Shown: positions 8,836 through 18,980 of the stretch, in pieces
Numbering within the stretch: position 1 is the first letter of the stretch
Layout: the number at the start of each line of letters is the position of its first letter
Source: Burkholderiales bacterium
GTDB lineage: Bacteria; Pseudomonadota; Gammaproteobacteria; Burkholderiales; SHXO01
Direction of reading: 5' to 3'
Length of the DNA: 64,000 nucleotides
Assembly (NCBI GenBank): GCA_020854105.1
Contig: JADZGB010000048.1
Span: forward strand, 124,001 to 188,000
The notes under the pieces: generated by a model
Told to the model about the DNA's origin: nothing
Databases searched by the model: none
Seen by the model: the letters and a program-made list of their open reading frames with translations, nothing else
Made by a program: the position numbers and the translations under genes

Positions 8836-9387
8836 ATGCTGAATCAACTGCTGATATTCCTGCTCAATACCTTCCTGGGACTGTTCATCCTGGTTCTGCT
8901 GCTGCGCTTCCTGGTACAGGCCATGCGGGCGCCGACCCGCAATCCGATGTACGGCTTCCTCGCCGCGGTCACCGACTGGATCGTGCTGCCGGCGCGGCGC
9001 GTGATCCCGGGTCTGTGGCGTACCGATCTGTCCACGCTGGTGCTGGCATGGGCGTTCCAGGTCGTCCTTCTCGCGGCAACCATTGCCCTGCGTGGTGCCG
9101 ATGTCGGAATCGCGGCGCTGCTGCTGATCGCCGTGATCGACATCGTCAAGCTTCTCCTCTACATCCTGCTGTTCGCCACCATCGCGCAGGCGATCCTGTC
9201 CTGGATCGCGCCCCAGAGTCCGGCCATGCCGATACTCAACAGCGTCACGCGGCCGTTTCTGGGGCCGTTCCAGCGCCGCATCCCGACGGTGGGCAACGTC
9301 GATCTCTCCCCGATCTTCCTGATCGTCGTCATCCAGATCCTGATCTTCCTGCTGGAATACATCATGGCCATGCTGTTCAGCCTATGA
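8836..9387 (+). CDS. YggT family membrane protein
   Basis: A 183-residue integral membrane protein with two YGGT repeats: each has a hydrophobic helix then a short loop with Pro-Ala or Asn-Pro residues (PTRNPMYGF and SPAMPILNSVTRPFLGPFQRRIP). The family is near-universal beside proC. Roles proposed include membrane or cell-division and osmotic functions, but none is firmly settled here. Spacing to proC is 6 bp, so co-translation is likely. Confidence 0.92.
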   Translation: MLNQLLIFLLNTFLGLFILVLLLRFLVQAMRAPTRNPMYGFLAAVTDWIVLPARRVIPGLWRTDLSTLVLAWAFQVVLLAATIALRGADVGIAALLLIAVIDIVKLLLYILLFATIAQAILSWIAPQSPAMPILNSVTRPFLGPFQRRIPTVGNVDLSPIFLIVVIQILIFLLEYIMAMLFSL

Positions 9388-9476
9388 CCGGGTCGTTCCG
9401 GCGCATGACCGAGTCGTTCCCTCCGTGATCGCCATGTCCGCGACCGTCATGAAGGCGCTGGTGCGGCTGTGAATGC

Positions 9477-9776
9477 GTGAGCTGGTACCGCCTCGATTCC
9501 CGCAGGAACGCTCTTTGCATCGAGGTGCACCTGCAGCCGAACGCGCGCTCGACGGAAGTGGCAGGCCTGCATGGGTCCGCGCTGAAGATCCGCGTCTCGG
9601 CACCCCCGCTCGATCAGCGGGCGAACGATGCGCTGATCGGGTTCCTGGCCGACCGTCTCGGGGTCGCGCCGTCGCGAGTGCGCATCGCGCGTGGCGCCAA
9701 GAGCCGCAGCAAGACCGTGGAGGTGGGCAAACCGGATGACGAGACATTGCGCAGAGTGCAGGCGCTGATCGCCTAG
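9477..9776 (+). CDS. DUF167 (YggU/UPF0235) family protein
   Basis: A 99-residue protein of the DUF167 fold, found from bacteria to humans with no settled function. Family blocks visible: LHLQPNARSTEVAGLHG-like opening (residues 18-33), LKIRVSAPPLDQRANDALIGFLA, and VRIARGAKSRSKTVEV. The only usable in-frame start after the last stop is the GTG at 9477; an ATG at 9473 is in another frame. It closes the proC-yggT group after an 89-bp gap. Confidence 0.9.
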   Translation: MSWYRLDSRRNALCIEVHLQPNARSTEVAGLHGSALKIRVSAPPLDQRANDALIGFLADRLGVAPSRVRIARGAKSRSKTVEVGKPDDETLRRVQALIA

Positions 9777-9832
9777 CGCGGCCGTCCGCGTGTCGTGGAC
9801 GCACCGCACGCGCATCGTCACCCGCCCTTTCC

Positions 9833-11767
9833 ATGCACAACCAGCTCGAAATCCAGCTCGACAGCTATCACCGCTGGCGCGAAGACATCCGCGCGAGCAT
9901 CGAGGGCTATCAGACCTGGCTCGACCGCAGCGGACACGTCGACATCCAGCGCACGCTGCGCATCTACGACCTGCTCGAGAGCCTGCGCAAGGACCGCCTC
10001 GTGGTGGCCTTCGTCGCCGAATTCTCGCGCGGCAAGACCGAACTCATCAATGCGCTGTTCTTCTCCGGCTTCAGGGGCCGGCTGCTGCCATCGGACGTGG
10101 GCCGCACCACCATGTGCCCCACCGAGATCTTCTTCGATGCGGCCGACGAGCCCTACCTGCGCCTGCTGCCGATCGAGACCCGCAAGCGTGAGGAGAGCGT
10201 TTCGTCGATGAAGCAGCATCCGATCGAGTGGGTGAAGGTCAAGCTCGATCCGCAGTCGCCCGAACAGATGGCGCAGGCGATGGCACACCTCACGCAGACC
10301 AAGACCGTGTCCGCGCAGGAGGCGCGCGCGCTCGGTCTGCTCGACGGACAGGACCCCGGCACGGATCGGGTCGTCGTTCCTGCCTGGCGGCACGCGCTCG
10401 TCAACTACCCGCATCCCTGGCTGCGCAACGGGCTGGTGATTCTGGACACACCCGGCCTCAATGCGCTGGGTGCCGAACCGGAACTGACCCTCAAGACCAT
10501 CCCCGGCGCGCATGCCGTGGTGTTCCTGCTCGCCGTGGACACTGGCGTGACGCGCTCCGACCTCGAGATCTGGCAGCAGCACGTGCAGCCGCATCAGACC
10601 TGTCGCATCGCCGTGCTCAACAAGATCGACCTGCTGTGGGACGACCTCAACACCGCCGGGCAGATCGACCAGGCGGTGACGCGCCAGATCGCGCAGACCG
10701 GCGAGGCGCTCGAGCTGAAGACGCGGCACGTCGTGGCGCTGTCCGCCCAGAAGGCGCTGGTGGGGCGCGTGCGCGGTGACGAGCGGCTCGTCGCGCGCAG
10801 CAACATCGCGCAGCTCGAATCGCTGCTCGGCAACGAGGTGATGCCCGCCAAGCGCGAGATCATGCGCAGCGCCGTGGTACGGGAGATGGCCGACATGGTG
10901 AACGCGAGCCTGCACCAGGTGATCCGGCAGCTCGCCGAGGTGCAGACCGAGCTCGAGGACGTGTCGGCGCTCGCGGGCAAGAACCGCGGGATCGCGAAAT
11001 CGATGCTGATGCGGCTGGAGAAGGGTCGCGCTTCGTATCTCGAGCAGATGGAGCGTTTCCAGCGCTCCTACGGCAACGTGCTCGAGCAGGGCGAGGCGCT
11101 GAAGCAGAACCTCGATCGTGCCCGTCTGGACGAGATCTTCGCGGCGAGCCGCAAGGAGATCGAGGGTAGCTGGACCACTGCCGGACTGCACCGGAGCATG
11201 AACCGGCTGTTCGACGCCTTCTCCACCCAGGCGGACAGGGTGCTGGCCTTCGCCTCGCGCACCTGCAGCTACGTCGACGAAGTCTACGCGGAATTCAGGA
11301 AGCGCTTCGACCTGCCCGGCCTGCAGGCGCCAGTGCTCAACCTCGAGCGGCACGTCCTGGCCATGCGTACGCTCAAGCAGACCACCGAGCGCTTCTGCCG
11401 CGATCCGCGCAACCTAATGACCGAGAAGCGCTTCCTCGTGCGGCGCTTCTACACTGGTCTGGTCGATCAGGCGCGTCAGGTGTTCGAGCAGGTGCGCGTG
11501 GATTTCCAGGTGTGGTCGCGCGATGCGCTCGTGCCCATCTCCAACCAGCTCAGCGAGCATCAGGCGTTGATGCAGCGGCGGGTGGAGAACTTCCGCCGGC
11601 TGTCGGCCGATCTGTCCTCAGTGCAGGAGCGCGTGCATCAGCTCGAGGCGCAGAAGCTCACGCTGTCGAAGCATGCGGACGAGCTGCTGCGCCTGAAGGC
11701 GCAGGTCGCGGGCGTACCGCCCGAAGCCCTGATGGAACATGCCTCGGTGCCGAACCAGGCGGCGTGA
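9833..11767 (+). CDS. Dynamin-like large GTPase
   Basis: A 644-residue cytoplasmic GTPase of the bacterial dynamin-like type. G1 is AEFSRGKTELINAL near residue 63, with Ala for the usual first Gly of the P-loop; G2 Thr lies in GRTTMCPTEI, G3 is LDTPGLNAL near 206, and G4 is NKIDLL near 264. From about 350 onward the protein is helical and charged, with heptad-like stretches near 375-440 and a final coiled coil (VQERVHQLEAQKL) near 600. No clear membrane paddle or transmembrane pair is seen, unlike some bacterial dynamins. It stands alone, 56 bp after the DUF167 gene and 7 bp from a convergent ligase gene. Membrane remodelling or stress defence is an inference. Confidence 0.82.
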   Translation: MHNQLEIQLDSYHRWREDIRASIEGYQTWLDRSGHVDIQRTLRIYDLLESLRKDRLVVAFVAEFSRGKTELINALFFSGFRGRLLPSDVGRTTMCPTEIFFDAADEPYLRLLPIETRKREESVSSMKQHPIEWVKVKLDPQSPEQMAQAMAHLTQTKTVSAQEARALGLLDGQDPGTDRVVVPAWRHALVNYPHPWLRNGLVILDTPGLNALGAEPELTLKTIPGAHAVVFLLAVDTGVTRSDLEIWQQHVQPHQTCRIAVLNKIDLLWDDLNTAGQIDQAVTRQIAQTGEALELKTRHVVALSAQKALVGRVRGDERLVARSNIAQLESLLGNEVMPAKREIMRSAVVREMADMVNASLHQVIRQLAEVQTELEDVSALAGKNRGIAKSMLMRLEKGRASYLEQMERFQRSYGNVLEQGEALKQNLDRARLDEIFAASRKEIEGSWTTAGLHRSMNRLFDAFSTQADRVLAFASRTCSYVDEVYAEFRKRFDLPGLQAPVLNLERHVLAMRTLKQTTERFCRDPRNLMTEKRFLVRRFYTGLVDQARQVFEQVRVDFQVWSRDALVPISNQLSEHQALMQRRVENFRRLSADLSSVQERVHQLEAQKLTLSKHADELLRLKAQVAGVPPEALMEHASVPNQAA

Positions 11768-11774
11768 CCGGCGT

Positions 11775-13310
11775 TCAGGCGTCGGCCTGGCACAACCGCT
11801 CGCGCAGCGCCGTCTTCAGCACCTTCCCGTAGTTGTTCTTCGGCAGACTGTCCACGAACACGTAGCGCTTCGGCCGCTTGAAGCGCGCGATGTGATTCAG
11901 GCACAGCGCGTCGAGTTCCTGCGGCGGTGGTTGCGAGCCGGCGCGCGCGACGACGAAGGCCACGACTTCCTCGCCCCACTCGGGATGTGGCGCGCCGACC
12001 ACCGAGGCTTCCACGACCGCATCGTGGCGCAGCAGCACTTCCTCCACCTCGCGCGGATAGATGTTGCTGCCGCCGCTTATGATGAGATCCTTGCTGCGAT
12101 CCTTCAGCGTCAGGAAGCCGTCCTCGTCCAGCGTGCCGACGTCGCCCGTATGCAGCCAGCCATTGCGCAATGCCGCCTGCGTGGCCGCCTCGTCGTGCCA
12201 GTAGCCGCGCATCATCGTCTCGCCGCGCACCAGCACCTCGCCGGTCTCGCCCGTCGGCAGGGCGAGATCCTCGTCGTCGGCGACCCGCACCTCCACCACG
12301 CTGTGCGCGATGCCGACGGAGGCGAGGCGTGCGTCATGACGCGGATGATCGGTCTGCGTGTACCAGTGGCCGGCAAGCGCGGTGATGGTCATCGGGCACT
12401 CGCCCTGGCCGTAGATCTGCGCCAGGCGCGGCCCCAGAACCCGTAGCGCCTGCTTGCAATCCGCGAGATACATCGGACCGCCGCCGTAGACGATCGTGCG
12501 CAGGTTGCGCACGTCCTGCTGCGCGGCGCCCGGCATCTCGACCAGGCGCTTGACCATGGTCGGTGCGGCGAAGAAGCTCATCCCCGGCCAGGCGCGGATC
12601 AGCTCGTAGATCTCCGGCGGGTCGAAGTGTCCGCTCGCCGGGATCACCTGCGCGGCGCCCGCCGCCACGTTGGGCAGCATGTAGGCACCCGAGCCGTGCG
12701 ACATCGGTGCCGCGTGCAGGATGGCATCCCCCGACGAGATGCGATCCACGTCGACGAAGTAGCTAGTCGTCATCGCCAGCAGGTTGCGGTGCGTGAGCAT
12801 CGCGCCCTTCGGCCGGCCGGTGGTGCCGCTGGTGTAGAACAGCCAGGCGAGATCGTCTGGATGGCGATCCGTCGGCTCGCTGCCGGCATCGCCCAGCAAT
12901 GCTTCGTAGGCCGCATCTTCCACGCACACCAGCGCCTGCAGCTCCGGCAGCTCGTCGCGCAGCCCGGCGATCGCCTCGAACAGGTCGCCGGTGACGAAGC
13001 ACACGCGCGCTCCGGAATGCGAGATCACGTACTGGAACTCGCGTACGTGCAGCTTGGCGTTGATCGGCACCGTGACGAAGCCGCCGTGCCAGGCGGCGAA
13101 GGCGAGCTCCACGTACTGCGGGCAGTTGCGCATGACCAGCGCCACGTGGTCGCCGGGCTCGAGCGAGAAGTGGCGGCGCAGTCCGTCGGCCAGGCGTTGC
13201 GTGCGATCGGCGAGCCGGGCGTAGGTGTGGACCGTGCTGGTGCCCACGGCGACCGCGGGCAGCTCAGGGTAGGCGCGCGCGCTGCGCAGGAGGAGGTGGG
13301 AGAGGTTCAT
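11775..13310 (-). CDS. AMP-dependent acyl-CoA synthetase (long-chain fatty acid CoA ligase family)
   Basis: Adenylate-forming enzyme that activates a carboxylic acid to its CoA thioester. Motifs in order: A3 phosphate loop FYTSGTTGRPKGAMLTHRN near residue 166, A5 IYGQGECP, A7 GWLHTGDVG, A8 DRSKDLIISGGSNIYPREVEEVL, and the A10 Lys in PKNNYGKVLKTAL near the end. The start MNLSHLLLRSARAYPE gives 511 residues; an upstream ATG at 13415 would add 35 residues with no family match. GQGECP replaces the more usual YGxTE. Substrate is unknown, perhaps an aromatic or fatty acid. Confidence 0.9.
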   Translation of the reverse strand: MNLSHLLLRSARAYPELPAVAVGTSTVHTYARLADRTQRLADGLRRHFSLEPGDHVALVMRNCPQYVELAFAAWHGGFVTVPINAKLHVREFQYVISHSGARVCFVTGDLFEAIAGLRDELPELQALVCVEDAAYEALLGDAGSEPTDRHPDDLAWLFYTSGTTGRPKGAMLTHRNLLAMTTSYFVDVDRISSGDAILHAAPMSHGSGAYMLPNVAAGAAQVIPASGHFDPPEIYELIRAWPGMSFFAAPTMVKRLVEMPGAAQQDVRNLRTIVYGGGPMYLADCKQALRVLGPRLAQIYGQGECPMTITALAGHWYTQTDHPRHDARLASVGIAHSVVEVRVADDEDLALPTGETGEVLVRGETMMRGYWHDEAATQAALRNGWLHTGDVGTLDEDGFLTLKDRSKDLIISGGSNIYPREVEEVLLRHDAVVEASVVGAPHPEWGEEVVAFVVARAGSQPPPQELDALCLNHIARFKRPKRYVFVDSLPKNNYGKVLKTALRERLCQADA

Positions 13311-13591
13311 GCGGAAATCATCGGAAAAGCGGTAGAACGACAAATGGGCAAAGCCGGTAGCGTACTGCAGTTCCTGGGCGTCATCCCGGTGCAAGGCGGG
13401 GATCCAGGCACGCATGCCGCTATAACGATAACAGCAGGGAGACCGGCGATTGATGCGCTCTTGACGTCAATTGTCGCCTTTCTTGCATCGATCTAGCCGT
13501 CCTCATCTTCACCGCGGATGCATGGGCGAACGTGGCCTTCTCCTCGATGTGGGCGAAACCGAACTGCGGAAGCTGGGAGCAGCGCCGAACC

Positions 13592-16500
13592 TCAGGCGGC
13601 GATCGCCGTAGCGCGCACTGCGTCCAACGCCTGAATGAGTCCATCGATTTGCTCGGTGCTGAACAACTCATCCGGTCCGCGTGGCGTCAGATCGGTGAAT
13701 GGCGACTCGTACAGCCGCTCCGGTACGACAAAACCATGCTCGGTCAGGTGATCGACGACGAGGTTTACGAACTCGATCTGATTTGCCGTCATCCGCTGCC
13801 CACCGATGAAGGTTGCCATTGCATCCTTGGCGGCACTGCGGTCCAGGCCAACCAGAGAACGCACGAAGAGTCCGAGGCCTTGATACTCGTGTGCCGCCCG
13901 CTGCACGTCTTTGGGTCCACCGAGGCCACTCTCCACAAGCATCCGCTCCAACTCGGCAAGGTCGGTTGCCGTAAGAGGTTTGTTCTTTCTCAGTTTCTCG
14001 ATGGCCAGGTGATTCGCGTGGACGCGAAGGAATACTCGAGCTTTTGCTCGGAACTTCGTGTAGTCGGTAGCCTCGTCGAAGCCGGGCATCTCGATAACCG
14101 TTTCGCCCCCCATCTCGTCCTCGAAGTCCGTGTAGATAGGCTTGCGTTTCTGCTTCTCGATGAGCTTGATCAGATCACGCAGGCGCCGGCGCATCGCCTC
14201 GAGCATCGAGATGGTCACGTCCTGCCACCACTCGTCGGTCTGCACGTCATGGATCAGCGCCATCTGGTCGCGCACCATCGGGATGGCCGACTTCTCTTCC
14301 AGCAGTCCGGCAAGCTCCTTGACTTGATCGCGCAAACGAGCGAAGCCCGGCTCCGATCGCAGCATCGCGAGCTGGAGGCTCAGTACCAGCAGGTCGAAGC
14401 GCTTTGCCTCCTCGTTCTCCGGGTCGAGTTCCGACGGTAGACCCGCGACCTGGTGCGACAGGTCCGAGAGCGCTTCCGGCGACAGCACAGTCCAGGCCTC
14501 GGGCTTGGCGTACTGCTCGACGATTCGCCGCCGCGGCCGCACGACGAAGTTGTCGAGGTTCATGCTGGCCACTTCCGTTTGCAGCAGCGCCGCGACCTGC
14601 GCGCGCACCTCCTCATCCGATGCCGGGTGCCCATGCGGCGGCGCCCGTGTCTCGCGCGCCGTCTGGCGGTCGGCTTCGGCCAACTTCTTGTCCAGCTCGC
14701 CGATCAGCTCCAGCCGGGCATCGAACAGCCGCTTGCCGAGCGATTCACCGAGTGCACCCTCGGTGGCGGGAATGTTCTGGCTGAAGTATTCGAGGTTCTG
14801 GCAGTAGTCGAAGACGCAGAAGTACTCCTTGTGCTTGTCTGGTCCGAACAGGTCCGGACACAGGCGCGTGCCACGGCCGAGCATTTGCCAGAACTTGGTC
14901 TTCGAGCGCACCAGCTTGAAGAAGACCAGGTTCACGACCTCGGGAATGTCGATTCCGGTGTCGAGCATGTCCACCGAGATCGCGATATGCGGCGCCTTGT
15001 CCTTGGCCGAGAAGTTGTCGATCAGGCTCTGCGCGTACTCGGTCTTGAACGTGATGACGCGCGCGAATTCGCCCTTGTGGTGCGGGTAGTTGGCGTTGAA
15101 GCGCTCCGCGATGAACTCGGCGTGGTGCTGGTTCTTGGCGAACAGAATGGTCTTGCCGAGCCGATCGCCGCCGGCCACCGTGAGGCCCCGCGTCATGAGA
15201 TGTTCCAGGACCTTGTCCACCGTGTCCTTGTTGAACAGCCACTTGTTGACCGCCTCGGCCTCCACGCGATTGGGGACGTTGCCGTCTTCGTCCCACTCCA
15301 GCGCGTCCCACTGATCCTTGTCCTATTCGGACAGCTCGTCGTACTTGATCCCCTCGCGCTGGAACTTCAGCGGCACCGACACGGCCCTCGGCGGCACGAG
15401 GAAGCCGTCGCGGACCGCTTCGTCGAGCCCGTACGCGTCGGTCGGCACGCCGTTCTCGAGGTCGAACAGGCTGTAGGTGTTGCGGTCCACCTCGTCCTTC
15501 GGCGTGGCCGTGAGCCCGACCAGGAGCGAGTCGAAGTAGTCGAAGATGGCGCGGTACTTCTGGAACACCGAGCGGTGCGCCTCGTCGATGATCACCAGAT
15601 CGAAGTGGCCGGCGCCGAAGCGCCGCTGCCCGTCCCGCGTCTCGTCGATCAGCCCCATCATCGTCGGATAGGTGGAGACGAAGACGCGCCCCTCGGCGTC
15701 CTTCTCGGTGACCAGGTTCACCGGCGAGGCGTCGGGCAGGTGGCGCTTGAAGGCGTTCACCGCCTGGTTCACCAGCGCCACGCGGTCGGCGAGGAACAGC
15801 ACGCGCTTGACCCAGTTGCAGCGCATCAACAGATCGGCGAGCGCGATGACCGTGCGCGTCTTGCCGGCGCCGGTGGCCATCACCACCAGCGCCTTGCGGT
15901 CGTGGTCGCACTCGAAGGCCTCGGCGATGCGCCGGATGCCACGCGTCTGGTAGTAGCGCTCGACGATTGCCGTATTGATCTCGCCCGCCGCCAGCGGCTT
16001 TCGCGTGCTGCGTCGTTGGATCGCGAGTTCCAGCTCCGCCTTCTTGTAGAAACCCTGCACCGCGCGCGGCGGGTAGCGCGTGTCGTCCCAGAACCAGTGT
16101 TCGTAGCCGTTGGAGTAGAAGATCAGCGGGCGCTGGCCGAGCTGGCGCTCCAGGCAGTCCGCGTACAGCTTGGCCTGCTGCTGGCCGACGCGCGCATCGC
16201 GCCGGGTGCGCTTGGCCTCCACGAGCCCGAGTGGCTTGCCGTCATCGCCCCAGAGTACGTAGTCGACGAAGCCTTTACCCTGGTTGTTGGGCATGCCGGC
16301 AACTTCAAACTCCCGGTCGCGCGGCTGGTCCAGCGGCCAGCCGGCTTCCTTGAGCAGCAGGTCGATGAAGTAGTCACGCGTCTCGGCCTCGGAGTAGTCG
16401 TGCGTGTCGGGCTGCGCGGCAGCGGTCTTGCGGGCTTCGGCAACCTCGACGCGCAGTCGCTTCAGCTCGTCATCGAGCGCACTCTTGTCAGCCAGCAGTG

Positions 16501-17008
16501 CGGCGAGCTTCTCGTCGCGCTCCTTGAGACCGGCCTCCAATGCACGCAACTGCTCCGCTGTCTGCCTGGCGACTGCTGCCGGCCGCGACAAGGCGGCGGC
16601 ATTGAACGCGAGGCCCGGCTCGGGCTGGCCCACCCGCCCATAGCTGCGGGCAAACCAGTAGCTCACGTGGAACAGCTCACGCACCGCTGCCAGCGCATCG
16701 GCTTCCGGCACCGCGCGATGACTATGCACAGCGCGGTTGCCCAGCGTATTGATGACCCGCGCCTTGCTGAAAACCGCCTCACCGGCAGCCTGCTTGAAGC
16801 TCGGCTCGTGGATCAGCGCCGACAGGTTGTCCTGATACGGGAGCTTCAGCGAGGCGTCGTGCTTGTACGCCCAGCTCAGCGCCAGTTCGAGCGCGCGGCG
16901 CGCGTAGAAGCAGGCGGTGCGTGGGTCCGCGTGGACAGCCGCTTCCGCACGCGCAGCGGCATCGTAAACCGCCGACCATTCCCGCTGGAGGAAGGTGAAC
17001 TGGCTCAT
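13592..17008 (-). pseudogene. hsdR: Type I restriction endonuclease subunit HsdR, interrupted by an amber codon
   Basis: Translocase/nuclease subunit of a type I system, EcoEI-like. Reading from MSQFTFLQREW the frame stays open for 561 codons, meets TAG (minus strand of 15323-15325), then continues in the same frame for 577 more with full family similarity. N-terminal DUF4145-like region about 1-130; a coiled segment 150-190; nuclease core EFEVAGMPN ... LGLVEAKRT with the ExK motif near 280; helicase Walker A MATGAGKTRT near 400, DEAH (VIIDEAHRS), SAT-like GLTATP; after the stop, DTGIDIPEVVN and GRGTRL (motif VI) and the EcoEI C-terminal domain. The codon sits in the family stretch SE-[stop]-DKDQWDALEWDEDG, where Glu is expected, so GAG to TAG is the simplest explanation. 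Without readthrough the product loses helicase domain 2 and cannot restrict. Confidence 0.88.
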
Positions 17009-17061
17009 CCGGGCGTTCCGTTGTCCGGGGATGGCTGGTAATTGCCGGCGCTTTGCTTCTG

Positions 17062-17092
17062 GATTGCAACCAATGGCCCTTCGGTTGCAATC
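17062..17092. promoter_or_regulatory. Inverted repeat upstream of hsdR
   Basis: GATTGCAACC and GGTTGCAATC are exact reverse complements separated by 11 bases, centred about 70 bases upstream of the hsdR start. No T-run follows on either strand, so it is a poor terminator. It could be an operator for a dimeric regulator or an RNA hairpin in the hsd transcript. Role inferred only. Confidence 0.45.
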
Positions 17093-17134
17093 GAATCGCA
17101 AAGGAAGTAACGCAAAAACATGGACTTAAAAAAG

Positions 17135-17763
17135 TTTTGGCAACTGCCGATTGCAGCTCTCACGGCGATGGTTCCTCGATGTTGCAATCCGCCGGATCCA
17201 CGCCGGGGTGCCACCGCGCCATGCAGCGTCAGCCGTACCTCGTGCGCCGAGGTGCCCGCGAAGCTCGGCAGCGCCTCGGCCAGCCGCCGATTGCGCAGGG
17301 TCTGCTGGTCGAGGATGTTCGCCGGGGTGATCCCTGCTGGCAGACCGCCGAGGCTCACCGCTTCCAGTCTCTGCCTATACTGCCGCACGAACACCGAACC
17401 GCCGAGCCGATAGTCCCGATGCGCCACGGCGTTGAGCAGCGATTCGCGCACCGACACTTCATCGAAGGTGGGCAGTTCGACACGGAACAGGCCATCCTGA
17501 CAGCTCTGCCTGTCGTTACGCAGATTGATCTTGTTCCAGATGGCGTCGTGCCAGAGGAAGAACCCTTCCCGGTATTCCTCGCGATCGGCCGCAGGACCCG
17601 ACGCTTCGGAGGACCGGTACTCAAATACGAATTTCGCCTGCGCCAGCCAGCGCCCCAGAGCCACCAGTACCGCGTCGAAGCGCCGCCGCAGCACGTTGCT
17701 GTTCGTGGCGAAGTCCGGATGCCAACCCATCCAGTTGGACGGCGACTGGGCGTTTGTCGATGA
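17135..17763 (-). pseudogene. Remnant of an AlbA_2/HATPase_c_4-type ATP-binding regulator
   Basis: The frame between the DUF4143 gene and hsdR encodes the middle of a RecG-like/AlbA_2 ATP-binding protein: AKFVFEYRSSEASGPAADRE, WHDAIWNKINLRNDRQ, then the conserved VRESLLNAVAHRDY and ITPANILDQQTLRNRRLAEAL. The usual next piece (GLVERxGxGxxxMF, about 35 residues) is missing and the frame joins directly to PSFAGTSAHEVRLTLHG, an apparent in-frame internal deletion. The N-terminal AlbA_2 domain is absent and the last 50 residues match nothing known. Such genes often accompany type I restriction loci. An active short protein is possible but unlikely. Confidence 0.68.
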
Positions 17764-17771
17764 ACACTGGC

Positions 17772-18938
17772 TCATACGGCGGGCAGCTCCTCGCACAGGT
17801 CGTTGAGCGAAACGGCTTCGACATTCGCGGCGAGCGGGAAGCGCTCCTTCCCGCCGTACACCACCAGCCGTCGCTCCGGATGCACCGATTCACAGGCCAG
17901 ATGAAAACCGCGCTCGAGCCGTGGCGCGAGGCCGCGCTTGATCTCGATGGCCCACGGCTTGCGCTGACCGGGGAACTTCAGCAGCAGGTCGATCTCCGCC
18001 CCCGCCGCGGTCCTGAAGAAGTGCGCCTCGGTGCCACCTGGCGCGGCGGCGATCAGCGACTCGATCGCGAGGCCTTCCCAACTCCCGCCCGACACCGGGT
18101 GCGAGAGCAGCGCCTCGCGGTCAGCGATGCCGAGCAGCGCATGGACCAATCCGCTGTCGCGCACGTAGACCTTGGGCGACTTGACCAGCCGCTTGCGGAC
18201 GTTGGCGTGCCACGGCGTCAAACGTCGCACGAGCAGCAGATCCACCAGCAGGTCGAGGTAGGACGCGATCGTCTTGCCGTCGACGGCCAGCGCTCGCGCG
18301 AGTGCGGCGGCATTCAGCAGGCCGCCCTGCTGGTGCGCGAGCATCGTCCAGAGCCGTCGCAGTGTCTCCGCGGGGATGCGTGGGCCGAGTTGCGGGATGT
18401 CGCGTTCCAGGTAGGTGCGGATGAAGGCGGTGCGCCAGCGCAGACTCGCGGCATCGGCGGCGGCGAGCAGGCTTTCGGGGAAACCGCCGCGCAGCCAGAG
18501 TGCGTCCAGGCGCTGGCGGCCGACCTCGCCCGCGTCGAGCGGGCCGAGCTCCAGGTAGCGGATGCGACCCGCCAGCGACTCGCTGGACTGCCTGAGCAGA
18601 TCGATCGACGCCGAGCCGAGAACGAGGAAACGGCCCTTGCCGCGCCCGCCACGGCGGCCTCTGTCGATGAGCCCGCGGAGGTGCCGGAAGAGGTGCGGGG
18701 TGCGCTGGATCTCGTCGAGGATGACCAGCTTGTCGGCGTGCTGCGCGAGATAGAGTTCCGGCTCGGCCAGTTTCGCGCGGTCGCCTTCGGATTCCAGATC
18801 GAGGTAGAGGAACGGCCGCGTGTCGGCGACCTCGAGGGCCAGCGTGGTCTTGCCGACCTGCCGCGGCCCGAGCAGCGCGACGGCCGGGGCTTCGGTGAGG
18901 GCGTCGTCGAGGTCCGCGAGGCAGCGGCGGGGGATCAT
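17772..18938 (-). CDS. AAA ATPase with DUF4143 domain
   Basis: A 388-residue protein: N-terminal AAA_14 P-loop domain (Walker A GPRQVGKTTLAL near residue 24, Walker B VILDEIQR near 71, sensor-like LVLGSASIDLL), a middle winged-helix-like part (residues about 200-260), and C-terminal DUF4143 with a PD-(D/E)XK-like pattern AEIDLLLKF ... WAIEIKRG near 318-337. DUF4143 ATPases are abundant and of unsettled role; links to mobile DNA, toxin-like behaviour and defence islands are reported. Here it sits between hsdS and hsdR on the same strand (42 bp from hsdS), so it is carried by the restriction locus. All key residues appear present. Confidence 0.87.
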   Translation of the reverse strand: MIPRRCLADLDDALTEAPAVALLGPRQVGKTTLALEVADTRPFLYLDLESEGDRAKLAEPELYLAQHADKLVILDEIQRTPHLFRHLRGLIDRGRRGGRGKGRFLVLGSASIDLLRQSSESLAGRIRYLELGPLDAGEVGRQRLDALWLRGGFPESLLAAADAASLRWRTAFIRTYLERDIPQLGPRIPAETLRRLWTMLAHQQGGLLNAAALARALAVDGKTIASYLDLLVDLLLVRRLTPWHANVRKRLVKSPKVYVRDSGLVHALLGIADREALLSHPVSGGSWEGLAIESLIAAAPGGTEAHFFRTAAGAEIDLLLKFPGQRKPWAIEIKRGLAPRLERGFHLACESVHPERRLVVYGGKERFPLAANVEAVSLNDLCEELPAV

Positions 18939-18980
18939 GCGTGCAATTATGGAGTGATACTCCAGAAATACAAGGGTGCG

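Noticed and set aside
13311-13591. Attachment site or tRNA at the restriction-locus edge
   Set aside because: No tRNA or direct repeat was seen in this 281-bp gap, only a degenerate REP-like piece, so mobility of the locus is not supported here.
14453-17041. 862-codon plus-strand frame across hsdR
   Set aside because: It is the complement of hsdR with no domain match.
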